Virus record (IMG/VR): IMGVR_UViG_3300038701_000237
Coordinates: 1 to 24,685 of that record
DNA length: 24,685 bases
Strand: one strand, 5' to 3'
Source: a virus
The translations under genes and the position numbers were made by a program. The notes under the pieces were generated by a model. That model made no database searches and had not been told where the DNA came from. It saw nothing but the letters and a program-made list of their open reading frames with translations. The number at the start of each line of letters is the position of its first letter. The stretch's first letter is position 1. Below are positions 1 to 7,440 of the stretch, piece after piece.

Positions 1-2190
1 GACAAAATCTGTAACTACTAGGCTATGTAAACGCTGAACTTTGCCGTTCCGGTCTCGTATAAACGGCATGGTAGGTTTAGCTGTAGCTATGTATGGAAGA
101 CCGTAATAAACAGTTGCACCTGTAGGCGCAATCTCTTTAGATATCTGGTATACATAAGGCCCGGAACCTGTCCGCGTACTAAGTATTTCTATTCCGGGAG
201 TATAACAGCCCTCTCCTTGAACTAAGGTCAAGTCAGGATAAGCAGAAGAGATATAGTTATACTCCGCTGCTACGTCTACCTGTACGCTGTCGTTAAGGTC
301 TAGGCACAGTACGTATCCTAGTATAGGATCGTCACTGTAATCTAAATCCACCTTGCATAAACTATACCCGGCCCCTGTATCAAGAAGAATTACAATCTCT
401 GAGTTATCAAAATACACGTTCTTAACAGGAAAAGGAAATTCCCATTTATGCCAAGCATCTTGAACCTTGGATTGCCCATCCCAAATGTACTGATTAACAA
501 AAATCGTATTTGTTTGCTCTGGACTGTCTGTGGTTACTAAAGTTATATTCATGTTTATAGAAGATACAATAGAGGACACCTGTCCCTTTAGATACCTGTC
601 TTGTAACCGAGTTATAGTGGATGCTGTATTAGCCTCCGTAGAGTTCACAGAGAACTTCTCTTTAATACCGCTGTATGCGCCTTTACTAAAGGGAAATAGT
701 AGAGTCCGGCCTGTATTTACAGGCTTAACGGCCAGTGTACTATCAAACGTAGTTGTCTGCACCATAGATGCATTATCCGGTGTTATGACGTTTGCTCCGG
801 TCACTACAAACTGTGCGTTATTCCCAAATAACACGAGGTCTCTATCAAAAGGTACAATCCACTGTAACAGATTATCGTCCTCTGATGTAGAAAGAATATC
901 AATCGGATCAGTAGCCGTACTTGCTACAACAGACTGAGAATAAAAATCACTCGGTATGTTTGTACGAGACATAATTAAATTAGGACCGCTAACAAAGACT
1001 AAGCGCGATTGAAAGCCGCCCACGTCTCTAATAGTATAACCTACAAAACTAGGAGCAGGATTAGTATTCTCATCTCCGGTCCGTCTTGATTGCCAATCAC
1101 CATGTCGTATGGTAAACTCATTCGTACCTGTCTTAGTCAATGTATACGGCATAGTGTTAAGATCAAAGGCGACTGTTTCAAATGCATTTACCCACTCTCT
1201 CCATACACCGTCTGAACCAAAAGAACTACCTACGGCAGGATCACCGTCTACTTCGTAACGCATCCAGAAATCATCCTCTGTGTCGTCAAGGCCAATAACT
1301 TTAACCAACGTACCATGAGGTGCAAATTCTGCTAGGTCTTCTGTAGACTTAGATATAGAAGTCTGCTTACGCAATATATCGCCACCGGAGCCATCCTCAA
1401 CAGAGAGTTTAATTCCCGGTACACCCTTAATCATTAAAGTGTCACCCGCAGTCTGTATAACCGTACCTGCTACAGGTGTACCTGTCTGTACGATATCGTC
1501 AGGAAGGGCAGTGAAATCAAAGGCTGTGCCGAATACATCAATCTGCGACCGATCAGCACGAAAATCGTAATCATCGGTTAAACTGCCTTGTCCACGTAAG
1601 CCTGCTGCTAGACGGGCAATAATGAAATCTGATGTAGTCTTTGCTGCATCTCCGTCTTCTGTGCCATCTGGACATGTGTAAGACGCGGTTAACTTTGTAC
1701 CATTAGCGTACTCTACGGTTACAGAGTAAGTGTGGCTAAATAAACCGCCTAGACAAGTTACTAAGCCTATATCTGTAATCACCTCGTCTTGGGCAGTTGT
1801 GTTAGTAGGGTCTTGTAAAACTACTTTGTCCCTATTAACAATATAAACTACATTGTCGTAAGTGTAGGCAGACATATCATCGCCTATATAAGTCAATGCA
1901 TCGTCTTCTACAACTAGGTTAGATAAATTACCATCTTCGTCAATAATAATAAGCTGTCCTGCTTTATAGCCGATCTGGTAATCGTTGTCTTCCACAGATA
2001 AATTCATAAATTTGAAGTCTGTATCTATGTCCAGTGTGCTCACGTACTTACTTCCGGGTCTGGTTGATAGACCTAGAACAACATCAGAAAGCATATTTAT
2101 CTGTTCTGTAAGTTGACCGTCATTCCGTATATGTGCAGGCTGTTGACTTACTCCTTGAAGAAGAGAGCCTAAACTACCGTGGTCCGCCAT
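1..2190 (-). CDS. Tail tubular protein B (T7 gp12-like), partial, runs off left edge
   Basis: A reading frame of 730 codons starts with ATG at 2190 and has no stop before the window edge, so the C-terminus is missing. T7 gp12 is 794 residues, so probably only a short piece is lost. The N-terminus reads MADHGSLGSLLQGVSQQPAH, and the 'LLQGVSQQP' start followed by a GQ..EQ.N segment is the hallmark of podoviral tail tubular protein B. In this family it forms the nozzle of the short tail and binds fibres. The rest is acidic and rich in Thr, Val and Gly, as expected for beta-rich nozzle domains. The start overlaps the TtpA stop as TAATG, with GGAG upstream, so the pair is translationally coupled. 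Family call is firm; the true end is unseen. Confidence 0.92.
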   Translation of the reverse strand, partial: MADHGSLGSLLQGVSQQPAHIRNDGQLTEQINMLSDVVLGLSTRPGSKYVSTLDIDTDFKFMNLSVEDNDYQIGYKAGQLIIIDEDGNLSNLVVEDDALTYIGDDMSAYTYDNVVYIVNRDKVVLQDPTNTTAQDEVITDIGLVTCLGGLFSHTYSVTVEYANGTKLTASYTCPDGTEDGDAAKTTSDFIIARLAAGLRGQGSLTDDYDFRADRSQIDVFGTAFDFTALPDDIVQTGTPVAGTVIQTAGDTLMIKGVPGIKLSVEDGSGGDILRKQTSISKSTEDLAEFAPHGTLVKVIGLDDTEDDFWMRYEVDGDPAVGSSFGSDGVWREWVNAFETVAFDLNTMPYTLTKTGTNEFTIRHGDWQSRRTGDENTNPAPSFVGYTIRDVGGFQSRLVFVSGPNLIMSRTNIPSDFYSQSVVASTATDPIDILSTSEDDNLLQWIVPFDRDLVLFGNNAQFVVTGANVITPDNASMVQTTTFDSTLAVKPVNTGRTLLFPFSKGAYSGIKEKFSVNSTEANTASTITRLQDRYLKGQVSSIVSSINMNITLVTTDSPEQTNTIFVNQYIWDGQSKVQDAWHKWEFPFPVKNVYFDNSEIVILLDTGAGYSLCKVDLDYSDDPILGYVLCLDLNDSVQVDVAAEYNYISSAYPDLTLVQGEGCYTPGIEILSTRTGSGPYVYQISKEIAPTGATVYYGLPYIATAKPTMPFIRDRNGKVQRLHSLVVTDFV

Positions 2191-2816
2191 TAATAACTCC
2201 CATGTCCTAACTGAGCACGAGTATCTGTAGTAGAGGAGTAATAACCTCTTCCTCCCTTTCCCGTCCTACGGTTTATAAATGCAGTATATGCTGGACTACT
2301 AAACCAATTAGTATCCTGCATTTTTATATTCATGTTGATTAGCGCGTATTCTTTAGCTTCTGCTAAGGCGCGATAATTATCTAGCTTACGTTGTCCTCCG
2401 TCTGCATCTAAAAAGTATTCATATCTTGCTTTAGCACGAATGAATTGATATGCGGTAGGAGGAAGATCAGATAAGTCTAGTTGAGTTACAAGAATACACT
2501 GTACCTCTTTATTAATAATAGATGTGTTATTATCCGTATCGAACAGATATTGTCCACGAATGGCATAATTATTTTGTCCATCTACGGGATCACATGTAAG
2601 GGTATTTGCAGGCACAAGTACTCGGCCATCTGTATTAGGGAGTAATGTAGTAATACTTGTATTAAACCATAGAGACATTGTAGAAAACTCTTCTAAAACA
2701 TCTTCAAGTATATTATTTGCTTTTATGTAGCTGGGGTGGCGGCTGTCTGATGCCGACAGTGCTGCCGTACCTGTCGTAGCAAGCATAGCGTTAATTAAAC
2801 GAATACGTGTCGTCAT
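2190..2816 (-). CDS. Tail tubular protein A (T7 gp11-like)
   Basis: A 208-residue protein, close to the 196 of T7 gp11. It begins MTTRIRLINAMLATTGTAAL, the usual N-terminus of the family ('R...IN.ML...G'). A helical segment of the 'A..IL......S..LWFNT' type follows, and a Tyr/Phe/Arg-rich 'IRAKARYEYF' stretch lies near residues 125-135. In the family it forms the gatekeeper ring between portal and nozzle. The gene lies between capsid and TtpB exactly as in T7 and phiKMV. A GAAAGG ribosome site precedes the ATG. The upstream gap carries the capsid terminator and a second hairpin, so its transcript must come from read-through of the terminator or from a start inside the gap. Confidence 0.93.
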   Translation of the reverse strand: MTTRIRLINAMLATTGTAALSASDSRHPSYIKANNILEDVLEEFSTMSLWFNTSITTLLPNTDGRVLVPANTLTCDPVDGQNNYAIRGQYLFDTDNNTSIINKEVQCILVTQLDLSDLPPTAYQFIRAKARYEYFLDADGGQRKLDNYRALAEAKEYALINMNIKMQDTNWFSSPAYTAFINRRTGKGGRGYYSSTTDTRAQLGHGSY

Positions 2817-2831
2817 GTTAGTGCCTTTCTT

Positions 2832-2888
2832 TGTTAGTGGTGTAGTTCCTACGTGGAGAGTACGATTTACAGAACCACACTACAAACA
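2832..2888 (-). repeat. Imperfect inverted repeat between capsid terminator and TtpA
   Basis: Two 17-base arms at 2832-2848 and 2872-2888 are complementary at 14 positions, plus one G-U pair if transcribed leftwards, with a 23-base loop. The element lies just downstream of the capsid terminator and ends about 15 bases before the TtpA start codon. It could be an RNase III-type processing hairpin or a structure that affects TtpA translation. Only the base pairing is seen; the role is inferred. Confidence 0.5.
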
Positions 2889-2919
2889 AGAAAGGCCCTG
2901 CTCCCGAAAGAGCAGAGCC
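2882..2919 (-). terminator. Intrinsic terminator after the major capsid gene (T-phi-like)
   Basis: On the minus strand, GGCTCTGCTC pairs with GAGCAGGGCC (plus positions 2910-2919 and 2894-2903) to give a 10-bp stem with one G-T pair and the loop TTTCGG. The T-rich run TTTCTTGTTTG follows at 2893-2883. It begins 7 bases after the capsid stop codon. Its place directly after the capsid gene matches the single late terminator of T7, which lowers expression of the tail genes relative to capsid. Termination by the phage enzyme is inferred from the position and shape. Confidence 0.87.
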
Positions 2920-2926
2920 AATAACA

Positions 2927-3895
2927 TTAGGCCTTACGGATTGCGTAAGACGTGTCGGAGCGGTTAACACCCGCACCATATGATAGCCAGCTATCAATGA
3001 ACCATTGCTTCTCAACTTTGTCAAAGTAAACATCTGACGTAAGTGGAATAGTCTCACCAACTAGGATGGACTTAGGATGCATAATAAGGGCTGTAACATT
3101 TGCCTCTGCCGCAGAAACGTCATAGAAGTTACTGTTAGTAGCGTTAGACAGAATGTGGCCTGTAATAGCCTCCTGAGGAAGACGATTAGTCATAACAATC
3201 GGAACACCTTTGAGTGTCATAACCTTACCGTCTGCAAAGTCACCATTAGAAGATGAGAAATCACGAGACAATAGCTTATCGTTGTTCATAAGAACATCGT
3301 ACTGTGTAGGATTAACGAAGATTGCGCACTCGTCTGTGTCAATGTCTTGAAGCTCGTACTGGACGATGCCAGCAGCAATAGCCTCATACAAAGCATCCGG
3401 ATCAAGCTCATCGCCAGCGGCTGCTAATGTAGTAGTTGTACCGGGGCCAAACGCGCCGTTAAGCGTATCTTGGTTAGTTGTAGCAGATGATTTCACTGCT
3501 GCAATAAGCAAGCTCTCGTCGAAGTATTTACCTAGGTTCTTACCGTGATCTTCACCAAGCTCTTTACGAACATTAAAGTCACTTTGGAAAGTGTTAAGGA
3601 GTGATTGATTATCACGGGCCAATACAACGGTATCAACTGTGACAGACACTTTGCCCTGAGGGGTAGGTGTCGCAGGTGGACGGACGCCCGGTGTTAGACC
3701 AACAATAGAAGTCTTACCGATACGACGATCAACCAATGTATCCGTACCACGTACAGGACGCACGTTTACGAATTTACGCATCATAGAGCGTTTTACGAAT
3801 TGACTGTCAACGACGCCGCCGAAGTGGTCAATAAGGTCAGCACGGTCCTGATCGGATAGGTGTGTGCTGTCTGATGGGATATTAATTCCAGACAT
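2927..3895 (-). CDS. Major capsid protein (T7 gp10-like)
   Basis: A 322-residue protein, near the 345 of T7 gp10A. It is recognised as a T7-type HK97-fold capsid protein by its position between scaffold and TtpA and by its content: an N-terminal 'VRPVRGTDTLVDRRIGKTSI' strand region, a 'GKNLGKYFDESLL' spine-helix region near residue 120, and 'CAIFVNPTQYDVLMNNDKLL' in the central domain, where such capsids discuss strand and helix of the A domain. It forms the icosahedral shell. The start ATG at 3895 is preceded by AGAAAG. It is followed at once by a strong terminator, consistent with the highest late expression. No alternative frameshifted form (as gp10B) is apparent. Confidence 0.93.
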   Translation of the reverse strand: MSGINIPSDSTHLSDQDRADLIDHFGGVVDSQFVKRSMMRKFVNVRPVRGTDTLVDRRIGKTSIVGLTPGVRPPATPTPQGKVSVTVDTVVLARDNQSLLNTFQSDFNVRKELGEDHGKNLGKYFDESLLIAAVKSSATTNQDTLNGAFGPGTTTTLAAAGDELDPDALYEAIAAGIVQYELQDIDTDECAIFVNPTQYDVLMNNDKLLSRDFSSSNGDFADGKVMTLKGVPIVMTNRLPQEAITGHILSNATNSNFYDVSAAEANVTALIMHPKSILVGETIPLTSDVYFDKVEKQWFIDSWLSYGAGVNRSDTSYAIRKA

Positions 3896-3936
3896 ATTAT
3901 ATCTTTCTGTGTTTTTGGCATTAGCCAGTTATAGGC

Positions 3937-4755
3937 TTAAATGCCTTGTTTACGACCCGCTGCACGGGCTGCTTTAATACGGTCAACAGCTTTCTGATCG
4001 CCTGCTGCATGTGCTGCATCAAGTTGCTCAACAAACTCTGCTCGTGTAATAGGCTGTATAGCCGGGGCCGCGCCGCCTTTAGAAGGCTCAACACGTTTGG
4101 TTCCTGCTGTGATAGCAGTGTTTTTAGGGTCTGCGTTAAACAGTTCCGTAATCTCTTGAACAGCAAATCGTGCTGCTGCACCACCTGCGTCAATCAACCC
4201 CGCGTACTCGGAAATATCCGTACCGGATGTTTCTGCCCACGTTGTCAACTTGTTCCAAGCTTCTTCTCCACCAGCGGCTTCATATACTACTTGCTTAATA
4301 GCACTGTTTTTCTCGGCAGTCTCTTGGATAAATCCTTTGATACCTACTAAGATAAGAGAGGCCTTAGCTTTACCAACTTTAGCTTCTAATGCTACTTGGT
4401 CAATCTTTGTTGCATCTCCTGCAACTACCGCGTCATACAATAGAGCTTTTGCGTCTTCTGTACTAATCTCTGCGTTCTGTAGAAGGGTAAGGGTATTGTT
4501 ACCTATTTCTGAGCCTGTATCGCCCCATACGCTTGTATCAAGCTCAGGCTCGTCTGTAGGTTCGTCTGTAGGCTCTTCACCGCCGCTCTCTGTCGGCTCC
4601 TCTGTAGGCTCCTCGCCCTCCTTAGGTTCCTCGTTAGTAGGCTCAATTACCTCGTCCTTAGGCTCCGCCGGAACGTCGGACTCACTAGGGATGGGAGATG
4701 GAGCATCGCCTTCTGCGACTGATCCGGGGATTACTTCTGTAGGTTCGTCTGACAT
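3937..4755 (-). CDS. Capsid assembly scaffolding protein (T7 gp9-like)
   Basis: A 272-residue protein lying between portal and capsid genes, the fixed place of the scaffold gene in T7-type phages. The N-terminal third is very acidic and low in complexity, with Glu-Pro-Thr/Asp repeats (about residues 28-75). The middle is helical, and the C-terminus is basic (ending 'KAARAAGRKQGI'), the part that binds capsid protein in scaffolds. The family guides procapsid assembly and is lost or expelled on DNA packaging. T7 gp9 is 307 residues. The start is set by AGGAGAG seven bases upstream of ATG at 4755. Sequence similarity between scaffolds is low, so the call rests on position plus composition. Confidence 0.85.
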   Translation of the reverse strand: MSDEPTEVIPGSVAEGDAPSPIPSESDVPAEPKDEVIEPTNEEPKEGEEPTEEPTESGGEEPTDEPTDEPELDTSVWGDTGSEIGNNTLTLLQNAEISTEDAKALLYDAVVAGDATKIDQVALEAKVGKAKASLILVGIKGFIQETAEKNSAIKQVVYEAAGGEEAWNKLTTWAETSGTDISEYAGLIDAGGAAARFAVQEITELFNADPKNTAITAGTKRVEPSKGGAAPAIQPITRAEFVEQLDAAHAAGDQKAVDRIKAARAAGRKQGI

Positions 4756-4764
4756 GTATCTCTC

Positions 4765-6345
4765 CTATGTCTGTTGGTTATCTACTGCTGCTTTACCAGC
4801 ATGTTCTGCTACATTACTCTGAGCTTGTTGTTCATTAAGGCGTCCAGCTTCTTCAAGGGCATGTTCTCTAGCCTCTTCCATTTCAGCGGGAGTATTTAAG
4901 AACTCTTTTAGATCAACGGAACGATTAGTAAATATAAAGCTTGCAAATCTCAATGGATTAATAGCTGCCCTAATATCATCAGGAACAGATTGCATCATTT
5001 GTAAATCGCTTATAGCTAATCGAAGATTATCTACTTGACCCTCACGAGATAAGCTTTCAAGGCCTGTAGTAACAAGCACTTCAAATAAGTCTAATGATCC
5101 ATCAACTTCCTTGTTAAAGTCGATCTGCTCTATAGCATAGTCTGCTTCCTTTTGCTGCCATGATAAAGCAAGCTGAGAATATAAGCCGCCATATGAACTC
5201 TCAAGTTCACTAGCAATAAGTCTAATCTCTTCTGCTGTAACACGCTCAGCATCTCGGACGCTGGATAACAAGAATGCTTGTGATAGGTCTTGTTCCCATT
5301 TCTGAATAGCTCCCATCATTACACTTAAGTCGCCGCGCTTCCCTAGCTCTGGTATAGTAATATCGCCCTCGTTTCCGGGGAAGTATGCGCCTCTCGGTGC
5401 TGCATTAAGCTCCGGTATTTGCATAGCAAGCGGTGATCCAGTTTTAACTAAAAACTTAACATCGCATATTACTGCCATAAGGTCAGTAGTTGCATCCGTT
5501 GTTACGTCTAGTTGGTGGAATGTTGCTGCGTGATCTTCTACTAGACCTCTTCCGTAATAGTCGCCACTAGCGAGGTTCCACGTAAGAGGTAGTAGATCAT
5601 AATCTTTCTCTGAAAGGGTTTGATCGTTGTTCAGATTAACACCATCAGCTTCTTGACATACTTTCCATCTTCCGTCAGGAAGCTTGGTATAGTGTGTAAG
5701 TAGAACTACTTCGTCTTTAGCACCTGACTGTCCTTGAAAGGATTTAGTCTGATTTGTCCGTATTAGTTCTTGAAGTTCGGGTGTAAATGTTGCAAATGTT
5801 TTCTTATCATAGAGTACTATTTCAAGGTCATTGCCTTCAATGTCTCTACGAATACCAAAACGATTAACCCCATACATAATTCTCTTACCCGAAGGCATAC
5901 GTCTAATTAGCGCGTTGCCTGTAATGACTAAGTGCTTTGCTGCTTGAATAGCTACGGGACGGTACTCTGTGAGGTTCAGCTTCCTTAGGGCAACTTTCTC
6001 TAGGTTAGAGGTACTTGACCTAACATGCTCTTGTATAACAGATACGTTTTCTTCCCCGTGCTCTTTCTTCAAGTCTAGCAAGGCCTCGGGCGTTAATGCT
6101 ACTGTAAAGAAGGGCCGAGATACAGGAAACAATACGTCAATAAGACGGTTAGCTAAGTGATTAACTAGCCTAGCTCCGATCATCACGCTTCCTTTATCCT
6201 GCTCTTGATTAGAAGAACTAGACACAGGCATTATTGATGGAATAGTCCATCTAGCATATGCCTCAGAGCGCTCAATAAGGTCGCCCTTCTCTGTCTGCAT
6301 TTCTTCCCATATGTCAGAGATGACGTGCATTTTTCTAGTTTGCAT
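4765..6345 (-). CDS. Portal / head-tail connector protein (T7 gp8-like)
   Basis: A 526-residue protein, almost the length of T7 gp8 (536). It shows typical features of the T7 portal: an early 'RSEAYARWTIPSIMP' segment, 'GARLVNHLANRLIDVLFP' near residues 55-72, 'GNALIRRMPSG', 'YYGRGLVEDHAATFHQLD' in the middle, and 'RDAERVTAEEIRLIASELES' near the 'R..ER.TA.EI' motif common to these connectors. The dodecameric portal is the DNA entry channel and tail joint. The C-terminus is helical, Ala/Glu/Gln-rich and acidic. The ATG overlaps the stop of the upstream small gene (TAATG) and has GGAGGG upstream, so it is translationally coupled. Confidence 0.95.
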   Translation of the reverse strand: MQTRKMHVISDIWEEMQTEKGDLIERSEAYARWTIPSIMPVSSSSNQEQDKGSVMIGARLVNHLANRLIDVLFPVSRPFFTVALTPEALLDLKKEHGEENVSVIQEHVRSSTSNLEKVALRKLNLTEYRPVAIQAAKHLVITGNALIRRMPSGKRIMYGVNRFGIRRDIEGNDLEIVLYDKKTFATFTPELQELIRTNQTKSFQGQSGAKDEVVLLTHYTKLPDGRWKVCQEADGVNLNNDQTLSEKDYDLLPLTWNLASGDYYGRGLVEDHAATFHQLDVTTDATTDLMAVICDVKFLVKTGSPLAMQIPELNAAPRGAYFPGNEGDITIPELGKRGDLSVMMGAIQKWEQDLSQAFLLSSVRDAERVTAEEIRLIASELESSYGGLYSQLALSWQQKEADYAIEQIDFNKEVDGSLDLFEVLVTTGLESLSREGQVDNLRLAISDLQMMQSVPDDIRAAINPLRFASFIFTNRSVDLKEFLNTPAEMEEAREHALEEAGRLNEQQAQSNVAEHAGKAAVDNQQT

Positions 6346-6632
6346 TATAGCCCTCCGATAGGACTTGATATTTTAGTGCCGGACTTAGTGGCTCGTCTCT
6401 GTCCCCGCTTTAGAAGGGCGTCTGAGGCTTTACTTGTTCCGAATATCAAGTCTGCGCCTACTTTATTACGTGTTCGGTCTTTAGCTGCTGCCTCTTTAGC
6501 TTGTATCTCTTGTCGCTGATTGGCTGCTGCTGTCTGTTTTCTTTGTTTCTTAGCTTGGCTAATAGAAATTGCGGTATTTGCTGCACCTAATCCTAGGGCG
6601 GCTCCTGCAATGATTGTACTCACTGCTGCCAT
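6345..6632 (-). CDS. Small pre-portal protein, possible virion component
   Basis: A 95-residue protein with a hydrophobic, Ala/Gly-rich N-terminus (about residues 5-25, one possible membrane helix) followed by a very basic, Gln/Lys/Ala-rich coiled region (residues 26-55) and a Ser/Gly/Lys tail. Small proteins of this layout stand just before the portal gene in many T7-type phages (T7 gp6.7 and gp7.3 occupy the same interval and are virion proteins). A similar role in the tail or head interior is inferred only from position. GGAGAC lies upstream of the ATG, and the stop overlaps the portal start. No named family is recognised. Confidence 0.75.
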   Translation of the reverse strand: MAAVSTIIAGAALGLGAANTAISISQAKKQRKQTAAANQRQEIQAKEAAAKDRTRNKVGADLIFGTSKASDALLKRGQRRATKSGTKISSPIGGL

Positions 6633-6633
6633 G

Positions 6634-7050
6634 TTAAGTCTCCTTTAGTATAAGCCTATGGCTATGTTCAACAGGAGAAAATCCAACTCTACGGAGTACC
6701 TTCTCCGCTACGGGATCGCTGTCTTCTAGGGTACACATACGTATCTCGTCTACTCCGTATTCCTTAGCCTCTTTAATGAAGCGAAGTAACAGGGAATATC
6801 CAGAGCTATCTGTAGAGTACCATCCGAGTTCTTGTAGATATACCCAATTACGGAACATATCTGGAACGATCATACCGCCTATGAACCCCTTAGGGGAAAC
6901 AAAGACTACACCGTTTAGGATAAGTTCGGCTACCATAACCTCTGTCTTATCTTGGTCTAACTCAATATCAAAGTGGGCGCTATTGAACTCGTTCACTAGA
7001 TTAATTATATGATCTAGGTCAGTGATCGTAGCTGCCCTTACACCACTCAA
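6634..7050 (-). CDS. GNAT-family N-acetyltransferase
   Basis: A 138-residue protein with the compact GNAT layout: 'VRAATITDLDHIINLVNEFN' (strand 1, helix 1), a 'GGMIVPDMFRNWVYLQELGWY' central strand pair, a 'SSGYSLLLRFIKEAKEYGVDEIRM' segment in the acetyl-CoA-loop/helix position, and a C-terminal 'AEKVLRRVGFSPVEHSHRL' typical of the GNAT final fold ('...GF......'). The classic Q/R-x-x-G-x-G/A loop is weak. GNATs transfer acetyl from acetyl-CoA to amines; the substrate is unknown. The start is a TTG that shares TTGA with the stop of the upstream gene, with GAGAG six bases before it; no in-frame ATG lies earlier. It sits among virion genes, so it may act late or modify a virion protein (inference). 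Confidence 0.83.
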   Translation of the reverse strand: MSGVRAATITDLDHIINLVNEFNSAHFDIELDQDKTEVMVAELILNGVVFVSPKGFIGGMIVPDMFRNWVYLQELGWYSTDSSGYSLLLRFIKEAKEYGVDEIRMCTLEDSDPVAEKVLRRVGFSPVEHSHRLILKET

Positions 7051-7235
7051 AACAACTCTCGTGAGAGCATAGTGTTTAGTTGTTGGCGTATCTGTGCCTT
7101 TTGGAACTCAACTCCCACATCAAAGCGGTCACTGTCTTTTCCAAGCACCTCGGGTGCTAAGGCAATTTTCAATTTATTCAATACGCTTTCCGATATATGG
7201 TTGGTCGGAAGGAAGCGCTGCTCTATCCGGGACAT
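7047..7235 (-). CDS. Hypothetical protein, 62 residues
   Basis: A 62-residue reading frame begins with ATG at 7235 inside the end of the preceding 49-residue gene (13-base overlap) and ends in a TTGA overlap with the acetyltransferase. The protein is charged and helical in its second half ('VEFQKAQIRQQLNTMLSREL'). No family is recognised. Its ribosome site (GGTGA) is weak, so expression would depend on coupling to the upstream gene. It is accepted because it exactly fills the interval between two neighbours. Confidence 0.65.
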   Translation of the reverse strand: MSRIEQRFLPTNHISESVLNKLKIALAPEVLGKDSDRFDVGVEFQKAQIRQQLNTMLSRELF

Positions 7236-7372
7236 ACTGTCACCGGGTTCTTAATGTCTTGTAAATCTTGCATATCAATTAGGTCTGCAAGCGCCGTAGG
7301 TATACTAACCTCACGGGATACAAAATCTATCGCAAGTAATATACGTTCAGCAGGACTTAATTCTTCGTACAT
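7223..7372 (-). CDS. Hypothetical protein, 49 residues, first late gene
   Basis: A short frame from ATG at 7372 to TAG at 7225-7223. The product is MYEELSPAERILLAIDFVSR followed by 'EVSIPTALADLIDMQDLQDI' and a short tail ending VCPG. It looks like a compact acidic helical protein. The ribosome site GGAGAG, five bases upstream, is good, and the gene overlaps the next one by 13 bases. It is the first gene after the RNA polymerase gap and the 20-base repeat at 7421-7440, so it heads the late transcript if that repeat is a promoter. No family recognised. Confidence 0.68.
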   Translation of the reverse strand: MYEELSPAERILLAIDFVSREVSIPTALADLIDMQDLQDIKNPVTVCPG

Positions 7373-7440
7373 AGTCTCTCCTACTACAGAACCGTCAACT
7401 CCAAAGGAGCAGGCGTATTCTCTAATAAGGAGGGATTAAG
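7373..7440 (-). other. Gap between RNA polymerase and the late operon
   Basis: This 68-base space holds the 20-base repeat at its upstream end, then on the minus strand a small CTCC-TTT-GGAG hairpin (about 7400-7411) and the ribosome site of the 49-residue gene. It has no T-tract, so it does not look like a terminator. Confidence 0.6.
7421..7440 (-). promoter_or_regulatory. Candidate phage RNA polymerase promoter, copy 1 (20-base repeat)
   Basis: The minus-strand sequence CTTAATCCCTCCTTATTAGA occurs here directly after the RNA polymerase stop codon, and again, base for base, at 12225-12244 after the DNA polymerase stop. The bases on either side differ. Repeated sites of about 20 bases in gaps ahead of gene blocks are how promoters of single-subunit phage polymerases usually appear. 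It does not match the T7 promoter consensus. The promoter role is inferred. Confidence 0.5.

Noticed and set aside
530-937. Plus-strand open frame of 135 codons
   Set aside because: It lies wholly inside the tail tubular protein B frame on the minus strand, which is an unmistakable gene, and has no ribosome site or recognisable content.
2818-3060. Minus-strand frame of 80 codons over the capsid 3' end
   Set aside because: It overlaps the capsid gene in another frame, runs through the terminator, and lacks a ribosome site.
3921-4193. Minus-strand frame of 90 codons inside the scaffold gene
   Set aside because: An out-of-frame shadow of the scaffold C-terminus without a convincing start.
4250-4822. 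Plus-strand open frame of 190 codons rich in Ser and Gly
   Set aside because: It is the complement of the Glu/Pro/Thr repeat of the scaffold gene; low-complexity coding sequence often leaves its other strand open.
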